Program-made: the position numbers and the translations under genes
The notes under the pieces: model-generated
The model's input: the letters and a program-made list of their open reading frames with translations, nothing else
What the model was told of the DNA's origin: nothing
Database searches by the model: none
Assembly: GCA_037349105.1 (NCBI GenBank)
Contig: JAYJMM010000019.1
Coordinates: 1,547,501 to 1,611,500, forward strand
DNA length: 64,000 nucleotides
Source of the DNA: Limnomonas spitsbergensis
Lineage: Eukaryota; Chlorophyta; Chlorophyceae; Chlamydomonadales
Reading direction: 5' to 3'
Shown: in pieces, positions 1 through 9,811 of the stretch
Numbering within the stretch: position 1 is the stretch's first letter
Layout of the letters: each line of letters opens with the position of its first letter

Positions 1-10
1 TCATCTTCAG

Positions 11-68
11 ATCCCTTAACAATCATATATGCAACTCAGTCCCAAAACATTGCGTTCTCCAAGTCACG
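11..68 (+). CDS. Possible exon of the unrecognised left-hand gene
   Basis: A 58-base open segment lies between an acceptor-like TTCAG and a donor-like GTAACG. Read with two bases of a split codon on each side it gives 18 uninterrupted codons (PLTIIYATQ near the start). Degenerate copies of the acceptor and the following bases occur near 211-300 and 421-490, as at other exon edges in this window. The phase does not connect directly to the next confident exon at 1752, so an exon is missing between them or this is not an exon. Confidence 0.3.
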
Positions 69-204
69 GTAACGGCACGGATATGGTTTCGGCCCAGGCT
101 ACGCTGTCTCCTTATTAACTCTCACGCCCCACACGGGGTGTAGCTTCATTTTGTTTTCTCCAAGTCACAGGCATGTAGGATTGCGGGTTTGGGGTACGCT
201 CTTG

Positions 205-500
205 ATGAGTCTTCAGATCCTAGATGATCTTCAGATGCTTAAGCCATCATCCATGCTACTAGATCCAAGGATACTTGTATCTCTAACTCACAGGCTCGCA
301 CGTGTGTGGGTTTTGGCCTACTTTCCCAAGTTTTAAGCCAACTTGGTAATGCGTGACAGTGGTGGATTTGCGCTATATTTGCGCTATATTTGCGCTATAT
401 TTGTGTTGAGTCTTACATCATCAGACCCCTTGGCCATCATCCATGTTACTTACTTGGCTCAAGGATATTTATCTCCAACTCACAGAGACGTGGTTGTGTG
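205..500 (+). repeat. Degenerate copies of the 11-68 segment plus 13-bp repeats
   Basis: Two stretches (about 211-300 and 421-490) resemble 11-68: each begins after a CAG and keeps the pattern of CCATCATCCATG, a run of about 40 bases, then an AACTCACAG motif. Between them, about 370-402, TTTGCGCTATA is repeated three times at a 13-base period. Confidence 0.45.
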
Positions 501-984
501 TCTATGGCTTATTTCCCTTAATTTAACCAACTCGATGGCACTAAAGAGCGCAGGCCAGTGATTTGTGGGGGGGGATTGCGCACTCCAAGTTCAGCATGTT
601 CATTATAACAATCCTGAGGTGAATATTTTCCACTCCGAGACGCAGCCATGCCCCACAGGGGGTTTTAGGGCAAAAGCGCCCCCGCAGCTACTAAGGGCAT
701 GACCTCAATCTAACAAGCAACGTCTCAAATTCTCCTCAAGATCAGGAAGCTGAGTGGGCTGATGAATCTTTGTTTAGGATTTAGGGTTTAGAGTTTAGGT
801 TCTTTCTTTAGGTTTTGAGGTTTTGGAATTAGGTTATTTATTTATTCCTCAACTGATCTCCACAGGGGTTTGATGCGCGGGACATGGCGCATCCATGTGG
901 CCCCAAAGCCCCTGGGACCCAGGAAGACCTTTTGCCTTCAACCCAGCCAGTGTGTTTTCTTTTTAAGAGATTCAGCTACATGTC

Positions 985-1105
985 AGCTACACTCCGGCAC
1001 CTGGCAAGAGGCTCCATTTGTGGCCAGCGCCAGCCAGGCTGCTTTGGGCACCAGTCATAGGCCGGTGCAGGTTTGGTCCCAACGAGGCCTTAGGCGTACG
1101 CGGGA
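985..1105 (+). repeat. Dispersed repeat R1, copy 1
   Basis: Shares a core (GGCC..GCTGCTTGGG, then TAGGCCG, then CAGGTTTGGTCC) with segments near 33310-33400 (-), 50200-50300 (-), 51445-51540 (+), 56000-56130 (+) and 60470-60560 (-). No coding function is seen. It looks like a short dispersed, SINE- or MITE-like family whose termini cannot be set from these diverged copies. Confidence 0.45.
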
Positions 1106-1395
1106 CTGATTGCCGAAATTTGACTCGTAGCCAAAAAAGTAACTCTGAACCCAGCCCACAGGACTATGGCTCGATCTCCCAATCTGCTTGAGGGGGATAT
1201 GTATATGTTTACCCGCATACTTGTTTTTCTGCGAGATTTTGCCACTGTATAGCAGCTCAGCCATTTAAACAGCTGAGGATTTAGATGCCTACTGCATCTA
1301 TGGCGCCAAGGAGGCACTTGGGGCATCCCGCAAGCCTGCAGCCGGCCACCTCCACAGGTCCAAGATGGTGCGGTCTTCACCCTAGCTTTATTTCA

Positions 1396-1751
1396 GGTGC
1401 ACATAACCTGCAAGCAAGATACTGCTTTAACCTGCCCCCCCCGCCTAAACGCCTAAACTTCCCAAACTCTACTCCCTTAACCAGATCACCTCTATCCCTT
1501 AACATATGCCCTTATCATCTATCCATCAACCCTAAACCCTGGACGATATGTCGGTATACCCTGATCCCATATCCCTGAAACCCTAGTCCCTCATATGCAA
1601 ACCACATGTACCCTTGGCGACGCGTGGAACAACGCTCTCCTTGCACGCTGCCCGTACCCTCAGGCTCCCCTCATATTCACATCATATGCAAACACGACAC
1701 ACACTGCCCTACCTTCCTCTGCCCCTTCCCATCCCCGTCCCGTCCCCGCAG
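1396..1751 (+). repeat. Decoy acceptor copies before the 1752 exon
   Basis: The true exon starts CGCAG|ATCCACACCACCTGC. Related segments after CAG occur near 1400 (GTGCACATAACCTGCAAGC) and near 1660 (ATTCACATCATATGCAAAC). They look like degenerate copies of the acceptor and exon start. Confidence 0.45.
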
Positions 1752-4300
1752 ATCCACACCACCTGCAAGCATGATATGGCCAGCTTCAGCTGGAATAATG
1801 CCGTCGTCTTTTCAAATATCACGGGGAACTTCCGCATCAACATGGACGTGCGCGGCCTCATGTCATATGCAACGCTGTGGAGCAACATCTACTTACGCAA
1901 TGGTGTGGACAACATCCATCCTAGAGCAGCATCTGCATGCCTTAGTGCAACATCCGTCTTAAAGCAACATCTACCTTAGAGCAACATCCGGCATAGAGCA
2001 ATATTTGCCTATGAGCAACATCTGCCTATGAGCAACATCTGCCTATGAGCAACATTTGCCTATGAGCAACATCTGCCTACAGGGAACATCTGCCTTAGAG
2101 CAACATCTGCCTATGAGCAAAACCTTCCTTGAAGCAACATCTGCCTTTGAGGAACATACCTTAAAGCAGCATCTGCCTTCGAGCAACACCTGTCTTCGAG
2201 AAACCTGTGCCTTACAACAATATTTGCCTAATTCGCATTTTGCATTCAAATCCCACTACTGCTTTCAGGCGAACGGGCATTTGAGTGTGGCGGAGAGATC
2301 GCCTGGGGCATGCAATCGGCGGCCTACACGACATACTACAACATTCAGGCATTGGCAGGGTGAGGATGGGCTGATGCCAGGGAGTCAGGGAGAAGAGACA
2401 AGGCCATCTGAACATTAACTGCGCATGCCATGGGCAGCTTATGCCACATCATGCAACGTCCCGGCTTGGGCAGGGTGTGGCTTGTCTGCATTGAGGGAGC
2501 AGGGTGAGGGTGTGTTAGCAGGGTGAGGGTGAGGGTGAGGGTGAGGGAGCAGGGTGAGGGTGAGATGATGTTTTTCAGGCGTCAAGAAACCACCAAACAT
2601 CTAAATCCTCAACCCTGAAGCCTATCCCACTCCATCGCTGGAACATCAAGCAGTTGCCCACACCCTGAACCCCAACCTTCAAACCCTTAACCCTGGACCC
2701 CGACCTTCAAATCGTTACACTAAATCGCCCCACCGGAGCTGCAATAAGCAGCTGCCTAAATCCTGAATCCTGAACGACCCCTACACAAACCTGAATCCTG
2801 AATCCTGAACCCTACACAACCCTGAATCCTGAACCCTACACACCCCTGAATCCTGAACCCTACACAGCCCTGAATCCTGAACCCTACAAATCCCACTGGA
2901 GCTGCACTAAGCAGCTGCCTAAACTCTGAATCCTGCACTCCGAACGTCAAGCCTCAACCCTAAACCACCCCACGGGAACCAGGCATGAAAAAGCTGTACA
3001 GTACCACAACCCTGAAACCTCTTGCTTCAATCCCTTTACCCCAACTCCAAACCCCATGATTCAATTGTAAACAATACCTTATAAAATACCTTCAGGAGCG
3101 GCATTAAGAGAGAGCCCAGCATCTTCAGCGGTCCTTTAAGCAACTACATTGCCATCCACTGGGGGCGTACTGCTTTGTACAACAAGGACAACGGACAGGT
3201 GCGCACGCGCTGGCTAGGGCCCATGTTGAGGGTGTACGTCCCCTCAACAACTGCATAGCTACCCACTGGGGGCGTACCGCTTTGTACAACAAGGACAACG
3301 GACAAGTGCGCACGAGATGACTAGGGTCCAGATTGAGATTTAAGGTCCCCTCAGCAGCGACATCTAAAAAGTCCAAACAACTCCCAACCACCCCATTCAT
3401 CTCCAATCACCCCCCAACCAACCCTTGGGTCATGCATCAGGGCTGGCTTATGGACCGACTTAATGCTAAACCCTTAACTTAGCCCTAAACCCGCACCCCC
3501 TTCACATCTGACTCATGGACTGATGTAATGCTAGACCCTCATCTTAGCCCTGACCCCTTCATTCACGGCTGGCTCATGGACCGGCATAATGTTAAACTCT
3601 CAACTTCGCCCTAAACCCTAACCCTTCTTCAGGGCTGGCTCATGGACTGACGTGACGCTAAACCCTCAACTGAATCCTAAACCCTACCCCTCTTCAGGGC
3701 TGGCTCATGGACTGACGTGACGCTAAACCACCCAACTGAATCCTAAACCCTACCCCTCTTCAGGGCTGGCTCATGGACTGACGAGACGCTTAACCACCCA
3801 ACTGAATCCTAAACCCTACCCTTCTTCAGGGCTGGCTCATGGACTGACGTGACGCCAAACCACCCAACTGAATCCTAAACCCTACCCTTCTTCAGGGCTG
3901 GCTCATGGATGGCAGCATCAGCCCTCCCTTGGGGCCGGTTCCATCCCCTGTGGATCTGCACTCCGCCATGATCTGGACGCGGCAGCAGCGGTTCAAGCAG
4001 CTGGGAAGGGAAGCCCTGGCTGATACGGCGGCAGCGGCGGTGGCCGAGAAGAAGGAGGCCGAGGGGGATGCGGCAGCAGCTGCGGCTTCGGTCCTCGAAG
4101 CGGTGCTGCCTAAGACAGCGTCAGATCTGGCGTACGAATTGTCACAGCGGGAGCGGCAGCCCATTGTTGTTGCTGACGCGGTGGATGAGTCTCGTGATCT
4201 CGCGGCGGCAGACGCTGCGGAGCGCTTGCCGGATCAGCTCAACGACTTGGACGCGATGCGGGCGACGTTCAAGCGGCTGGGGAGAGACTTCATGGGATGA
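1752..4300 (+). CDS. Unrecognised protein, four 3' exons
   Basis: Four exons join in phase with GT-AG borders: 1752-1902, 2269-2359, 3096-3198 and 3896-4300, ending in TGA at 4298-4300. Split codons match at each junction (G|GC, GG|G, then phase 0). The conserved-looking part includes SWNNAVVFSNITG, GGEIAWGMQSAAYTTYYN and NYIAIHWGRTALYNKDNGQ. The last exon adds GWLMDG and a hydrophilic, Ala-rich, probably helical tail of about 110 residues ending RRLGRDFMG-like (KRLGRDFMG). I do not recognise the family; no signal peptide or membrane segment is visible in these exons. The 5' end lies upstream, possibly beyond the left edge. Introns are packed with tandem repeats that copy the exon edges. The junction phases and uniform protein character make this a real gene rather than chance ORFs. 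Confidence 0.7.
1925..2225 (+). repeat. 17-bp minisatellite, AGCAACATCTGCCTATG type
   Basis: About 16 degenerate units of AGCAACATCTGCCT(ATG/TAG) with a 17-base period fill the intron after the 1752-1902 exon. The unit resembles the exon's own end, where GGAGCAACATCTAC encodes WSNIY, so the array probably grew from the exon edge. Confidence 0.6.
2515..2565 (+). repeat. GAGGGT short tandem repeat
   Basis: Repeats of GTGAGG in the intron after the exon ending at 2359. They resemble the donor sequence of that exon (GGGTGAGG), so they are another possible donor-derived repeat. Confidence 0.5.
2755..2890 (+). repeat. CTGAATCCTGAACCCTACAC minisatellite
   Basis: About five units of roughly 26-27 bases with CCTGAATCCTGAACCCTAC cores, intronic. 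No coding function is seen. Confidence 0.6.
3131..3370 (+). repeat. 107-bp duplication of an exon end with its donor
   Basis: The last two thirds of the 3096-3198 exon together with its CAG|GTGCGCACG donor recur 107 bases downstream (about 3241-3315, ending GACAA|GTGCGCACG). A third short partial copy begins near 3338 (TTAAGGTCCCCTCAG). The copy has lost the reading frame and so is a decoy donor, not a second exon. Confidence 0.7.
3437..3910 (+). repeat. About eight 65-bp repeats of an acceptor and exon start
   Basis: Units of about 57-70 bases contain CTTCAGGGCTGGCTCATGGA followed by CTGACGTGACGCTAAACC and CCTAAACCCTACCC. The final copy runs directly into the true last exon, which begins GGCTGGCTCATGGATGG at 3896. 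Each internal unit therefore carries a potential acceptor identical or nearly identical to the real one. Confidence 0.8.
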
Positions 4301-5180
4301 TATGATCCGTGTCTGGTCCCTGCGGGCCTGCTGAGAGCCACGCAGCCGTCGCAGGGAAGCAGGTTACGGGGCTCAATTTGAACCTGGGAACGAACCGGTG
4401 GACCCTGGTTGCCGTGGCCTAAAGGCAGCTTCAGTCGTTTCTCTCTGCAGTTAATAATGTGGGAGTGCCCTTGTTTTACCCTCTCCGCGTATAAATATAT
4501 TATCCCTTGCTATTTTTGCCGGAGCTTGGTGGTGTGCGCTCCTTCCTACCTCCTGGACATAAACCTCCATGAAGTTCATCCTACATGAGGTACACTAAAA
4601 TCTCTTAATCAAACCGAGTATATATCAATACTCGCATAAAAGAGCCATAATAGGTTCCTTAAGAGTGGTACAGCTGTGTAGTGTTTTTATTGGCATGTTA
4701 CATGGTAGGGTAGATTGCTCCCTCCGGGTTTATATTCCGTTCTGTCCTTGTCTGTGATGTTCATGTATGCGCGCTCTTTCTGGACATGGGTCCTATGGAC
4801 TGAGTCTCTGGAGGTCAGTAGTATGAGGTTGCCATTGATGCGAATAAAATGTGCGTGAACATCTGTCCTATTTTGGATCGATGTGCATAATTACCTGAGT
4901 GGTGCTAGACCCTTCCAAATAAAAGACTGGCCCCTTCTCTTGTTATCGTACCGTAAAACACCTTAGACTCCGCGCACCCCCAAAAAATAATTTTTTCTTC
5001 CGGGCGCGCACCCCCAAAATAATTTAAAAAACGGTCGCGCAGCGACGAAATTTTAATTAACTTTAACGTCGCGGAGCCGGAAATTTAATTAAACATCGCA
5101 CATCACTGGAAATAATTTAAATTTCACTCCGCGCAGCACTTTCAGCCAGTACTGTCAAACTCTGTTACAACTTCGCTTGA
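4301..5180. other. 3' flank without a recognised gene
   Basis: This follows the stop codon of the left-hand gene. It is relatively AT-rich at 4980-5120, with repeated GCGCACCCCCAAAA and AATTTAATTAA motifs. No ORF here is convincing and no TGTAA site was seen near the stop. Confidence 0.5.
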
Positions 5181-5280
5181 GGCTAGCAGGACCCGCATAC
5201 CGTAGCCTCCTTCCCTTTCCTCCGACGATTCCTGGCCTCAGGAAACGTGTGGCTATTGGTGTCCGGGGGGCTCAGTGGTA

Positions 5281-5514
5281 CCCAAGGCAAAATAATGGCG
5301 CACTTTCTTTATTTCTTGCCCCTCTTGTTATCGTATGTAGAACCCAAGGCAAAATAATGGCGCACTTTCTTTATTTCTTGCCCCTCTTGTTATCGTATGT
5401 AGAACCCAAGGCAAAATAATGGCGCACTTTCTTTATTTCTTGCCCCTCTTGTTATCGTATGTAGAACCCAAGGCAAAATAATGGCGCACTTTCTTTATTT
5501 CTTGCCCCTCTGTG
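5281..5514 (+). repeat. 62-bp tandem repeat, nearly four copies
   Basis: Units start with CCCAAGGCAAAATAATGG at 5281, 5343, 5405 and 5467; the period is exactly 62 and the copies are almost identical. The last copy diverges after TTGCCCCTCT. The period is not a multiple of three and no gene is implied. Confidence 0.9.
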
Positions 5515-5737
5515 CAGTGTTTGAGCTGTGGTATAAAAATTCGCTGAACAATGACAAAGTGGAATCTGTTTGGCTGAAACATCTGCCTGAATATGGAATC
5601 TCTGTTGCATACCTCCCATGGACTCAAGGCTGCCTTGGAGGCTATGCTACCGTACTGCACATACATGGATATCACCGCTTTCGTACACTCTAAATCGTCT
5701 GCTGCCTCCGACACGGCTTGGCTCAGATTTCATTCAC

Positions 5738-5837
5738 ACCTCCAGCAGGTAGTCCTTTAGTTAGGCGCCCACGCGGCCGACCCTTTTTTAGTACTAGGGC
5801 CCAGAGGCGTAACGTCATTGACCTCCAGTATGTAGTC
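5738..5837 (+). mobile_element. Short retroposon-like insert S, long copy
   Basis: The segment about 5755-5820 contains GTTAGGCGCCCACGCGGCC, a T run, then GGGCCCAGAGGCGTAACG and ATTGAC. It is flanked by ACCTCCAGCAGGTAGTC and ACCTCCAGTATGTAGTC, an imperfect 17-bp direct repeat. Shorter relatives at 59416-59471 and 60336-60368 share its 3' end. Confidence 0.55.
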
Positions 5838-5989
5838 ACTTAGCACTCGAACATGTTATTGGCACCTGTCTGTTGTCTCATGCTTCAAACGTGAAGCTTT
5901 GCTGGAGTTCAAAATTTCAAAACCCACAACAAAATCATGTTAGTGACGAGACACCTCTGGGCCATGCTGAAATGAAGCTCGGCCACGTC

Positions 5990-6420
5990 GACAAACAAGG
6001 TCTGCTAGGAAACTCAAGGGAGAAGGCACAAGAGGAAAGAAAGGATAGCAAGTTCACCCACCAAACAACAAATACAAGAACACAAGGGTCGGGCAAACCG
6101 TATCCCCTGCCCTAAAGAGACTAGACTGCAAGAGGCTCCACTACAAGTTGCACAAAACCATGGCCTCCCACCCCTGCCTGCGGGCTCTCCGATGTCCAGT
6201 CTTGTAGGGTCGGAGGAAAAGGGAAAGGAACTTAAGGCTAGAGGAAAAATAGAAAGGAGCACAAAGGGCAAAGGGAAAAAGCCTGCAGCCAGAGAACGGA
6301 AAGGCGGACCACCCCAGGAAGCAGGAGAAAGACAAAAAGGGAAAGAGCCAGTCCCAGGAAAGCAAAACAAAGACAGCAAACTAGCCCTTAAGAAAATATA
6401 CCACGTCCTCAAAAGCAAGA
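5990..6420 (-). repeat. Dispersed repeat R2, probable LINE 3' region
   Basis: Read on the minus strand it contains CAGGCAGGGGTGGGAGGCC, a TTTGTGC..CTTGTAG stretch and TTTGGTGGGTGAACTT. The same motifs occur on the plus strand near 25590-25720, 35000-35150, 27490-27560 and 44335-44380. It lies directly downstream of the LINE relic on the same strand, so it may be that element's 3' untranslated region, with the other copies being truncated insertions. Confidence 0.5.
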
Positions 6421-9400
6421 GCCTCCCAATCATGCCTGCCTTGGTACATCTGCTGAAAGTCCGTGGCGCCCTTCTGGGGGCCTGCGCAACCTGTCTCCCT
6501 CAGCAACTTCCACATGCTGGCCGTGTCCCTTAGACCAGCATCGTTGGTAGAAGTGAGTGTCACGCTGCTGATCGCTGCGCCGTCCTCTATTATCAGCTGT
6601 GCTGGCCGCTCCGATTCGCAGCCTGAAGTTAGTGCACACACGAGCGCACGCCCTTTTGCTAGTGCGGCTCCTGGCGTGCGCCTGCTGTCAGCTTAAACCA
6701 GGCATGGCAGGCAGCCGTAGACCTGTGTTTGGTGGCGGGGTCCCTAGAGTCTCCCGGCCGACGACCTCCATCTGCACCAGCTCATAGGCAGTGTCCACTA
6801 GCGCTAGCACCTTTGCGACGGGGAGATATTGTAGGTCAGCCGCTGCCTGACGCAGTTTGGGGGCGGCTCCTCCCCTCTCTAGCTCCTCTTAAGGCACATA
6901 GTAGTTCACTGCACCAATTGCGTCCTCCAGTGGTCTGACTGAGCGTGAAGTGCATATCAGCCGCCATGGCTGCCGCCATGAATGGGCTGTCTTCATGTGC
7001 TGCCGGTGCTACCGCTGCATTGTAGAAGCGAAGGACATGGCGCGACCAACCTTGCTGTTCACGGTTGGATCTGTAGCTGCCTCAGGAATCCCCATCCAAC
7101 TGGTGGCTGACACAGGGAGCCCCGCTGCCTGACGCAGGTGCTGAGTGTAGAAAGCTGGACTGCAGCTTGATCTGAAGATAGTGTTGCGGTCAGAGGTGAC
7201 TGGTGGCCCACATCAAATCACCGTAGTAGGCTGCAGGCCCTACGTATGTGGCCGCTAGCGGGATGCGAACAGGCAAATGATGCCTCAGGCGCAACTCGCT
7301 GCAGCACAGCAGCCAGAGGCGCCTCTCTTCCTTGCATGACCTTCTGTGGCATGCTACCGCTCTTGTGCTGAATGATGCCTAAGAACTTTAATTATTGGAC
7401 ATGCTTCGGCACTGCTCTATTTGAGCCGAACACGCATATATGGGCTGGTTGCCGGCGCTGCGCTGTTAAGCGGTAAAGCGGCTGCCCAACTCTAAGATCT
7501 TTGTCTTGCTGACGTTGACCTAGAGCTGTTTAGCTGCCGCATATTCATGCAGGGCATCTAGCATGCGTTGTAGCCCTGCTGAGCTGTCAGCTAGTAGGGA
7601 CCGAGTGCCGCCTCTCTTGCCATGGCTCCCGATATACACAGTACTCCTGACACTGCAATCTGTCCGCTATAGCAGCAGCCATATGGCGCGTGTAACGCCG
7701 GCGGCAACGTCGTGCTGTGGACTTGTATCGCTGCCTAGCTGTCTTGCGCTCCGGGCCCGGGGCACTGGTGAGCAACATAGCTCGCAGGAGAGCGAGCATA
7801 GGCTTTTTGAATCACCTCATCCCACCAGGGGGGGCATTGACGCTGTTCGCGCTGGGCATGTGACCTGGCTGTGCGTCTCATGCCAGCAGCTTCGGCCGCA
7901 GTCCAAACTGCGGCCGTGAGCACCATTGCGGCTTCCTCGTCATCACCTGCCGTATTGGCCGTGCTGAAGCGCTGTAGGCCCTGCTCATCGCAGGCAAGCG
8001 CATCGCTGTAAATGGCTGCCTTGTCAGCTTCCCATGCGAGGATCGTCCGGCTGCTTCCTGCTACAGCGCCAACGCCAGGCTGTCCTCCCCCCACGTCTAT
8101 TCCGCTGTCTACCGGTGGCACGAGGGTTGCCACAACCGGTCAATGATCTGAAAGATCGGATACGGTGGGTAGCATCCTGCTGGTCTCCACCTGCTGGCAC
8201 AGGGTATGGTGCACCGCGGTGTGAGCAACGCGGGACCGGCCAGTAGCCGCTAGGGACGTTGCGCCCCCTTCGTCTCCCTTGCAACCCGCGAGCAGCAGCA
8301 TTCCAGTGGCTGCCGTTGTTGTGTTGAGCAGCATCCTAGCCTGCAGCTTCAGCAAATGGAGCGGCTCACCGCTTAGCACCCGGTGCGTGTGCAGCCCAGG
8401 TGCATGGTAGATTGCACATCCCTAGTCCGCACCGCCCGGGAGCTTGCTGCCATGCCACACGTCCGCATTGAAGTCCCCCGCCCAAATGCAAGGGCCTCGC
8501 TTGCTCAGCTGCTCTGTATCTTGCTGCAGCTCCGCGAGACGCTGCGCAACCTCCACGGCATCATGATTCTGCCCTACCGGAGGCAAATATACACAAGCCA
8601 AGAAAATTATCCCTGGGCTGCTGAAAAGCCGGCCGCTGCACTCTAGCCAGGCCAGTCCCCCATGAGTGGAGGTGTTGTGCAAGCTGCAAAGCGCCAAAAT
8701 GTTGGTGGCCACCACAAAAGCCACCCCCTGTCCCTTGCCCGACCGCTGCCTGGCCCATAGCAAGCTATGGTTGGGAGCCAACAGCTGCTGCATCGCCGCC
8801 TCGTTTATGCCAGCGACGTCTTGTAGAGCCACTATCTATGCCGCCTAGTTATGCCGAGCAGGGCGTCCACCTTGGGGGTGAGGGCACCCTGGATTGCGGC
8901 TCTGAGGTCAGAGCCGCGCAGCCCGTTTCAGTTGACAGTGGCTATCCTAAAACCACAACAGGATGCTTCGACCCCCAGCCTAGATGTTTCCCTGCCGCCT
9001 AGGGAGCGGCCTGGCAGCTGGTTGAGCCGACCCACCACGTGGCCGGGCCCGATCAGCTGAAGCTGCCCTTCCGTGCCCCAGCTGCTGCCGAGGCAGGGGC
9101 GGCTACGGGGCGGGGGCAGCGGCAGGGGCAGCGGCGTGGGCGTGGGCGTGGGCGGGGACGGGGACGGGGGCGGAGGCGGGGGCGAGGGCAGGGGCAGGGC
9201 CTGATGTTCGAAAGGTTTTTAAAAGCTATGCGACGCACGCTTCCAGCGATATTTGTCCTTGTGCAGATCTCGAGACAGGCTGCTGCTGATGCCCTCCATT
9301 TGGGTCATGCGCATCTCCAGCAGGGCTATGTGTGCAGCCATGCGTGGCAGGGCTTCTTGTTGCTCCCTGCGCTGCCACTGCTGCTGCTGCTGCTCCTGTG

Positions 9401-9440
9401 GCTCCAAATGCCGTGTGTGATTACGACTCACCTTCATGTC
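6384..9440 (-). mobile_element. Decayed non-LTR retrotransposon (LINE)
   Basis: Minus-strand reading gives LINE hallmarks in the right order but in broken frames. A coiled-coil, Gln-rich possible ORF1 remnant lies at 9219-9437. The endonuclease domain is at 8422-8832 and its C-terminal part (SDLSDHWP-like) near 8130-8160. The endonuclease/RT linker has CPPWWDEVIQKAY near 7810-7830. An RT fragment with ADSSAGLQRMLDAL and VNVSKTKILE lies near 7470-7600. A C-terminal tail (MYQGRHDWEALAFEDVVYF) is at 6381-6450. Stops and frameshifts throughout, and no intact YADD-type catalytic box, show it is dead. The clade cannot be assigned by eye. Confidence 0.75.
8422..8832 (-). pseudogene. LINE endonuclease domain (AP-endonuclease-like)
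   Basis: An open stretch of 136 codons matches the endonuclease/exonuclease/phosphatase fold of LINE ORF2: LQDVAGINEAA near the start, GVAFVVAT in the middle, LACVYLPPVG, and the catalytic-region motif CIWAGDFNADVW near the end. In intact LINEs this domain nicks the target DNA for target-primed reverse transcription. The frame breaks after the domain, so it is a fragment. Confidence 0.8.
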
Positions 9441-9811
9441 TATTTATGCTTGGTTCACGGAGCCGCGGCCGCTCGTGCGCGGACGGTGCTTGACCCAGTC
9501 AACAGACATGAAACCCGTGATGGATGTGCAAGTGTGCAACCCGTGCACATGGTCGTAATTCGCCCCCCCTCCTGCCACGCCCACCCCCGGTAGGCCGTAG
9601 GCGTCGAATCTCATTTATCAAACCTCAAAGCAGATCATTCCACGCCGCATCGGCGTTCTCTTTTCTTTTCTTCCTTGGCCTGCCTCAAAGAGTAATAGGG
9701 CTGTTAGAGAACTCCTTGGCTTCAGCTTGATCATTCTAATTCATTTGGAGATATTTGATTGCCATCCTTGCCATTCATTACCTTTCTGTCTTGACACATC
9801 TAGATCGATGA

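Noticed and set aside
2515..2600. Telomere
   Set aside because: GAGGGT repeats are short, internal and not TTTAGGG-type arrays; they fit intronic repeats better.
3892..4164. 90-codon minus-strand ORF antisense to the last exon
   Set aside because: It is a shadow of the Ala-rich plus-strand exon, which has a splice junction and stop codon supporting it.
6014..6433. 139-codon hydrophobic minus-strand ORF
   Set aside because: It falls in dispersed repeat R2, copies of which elsewhere are not open in the same frame.
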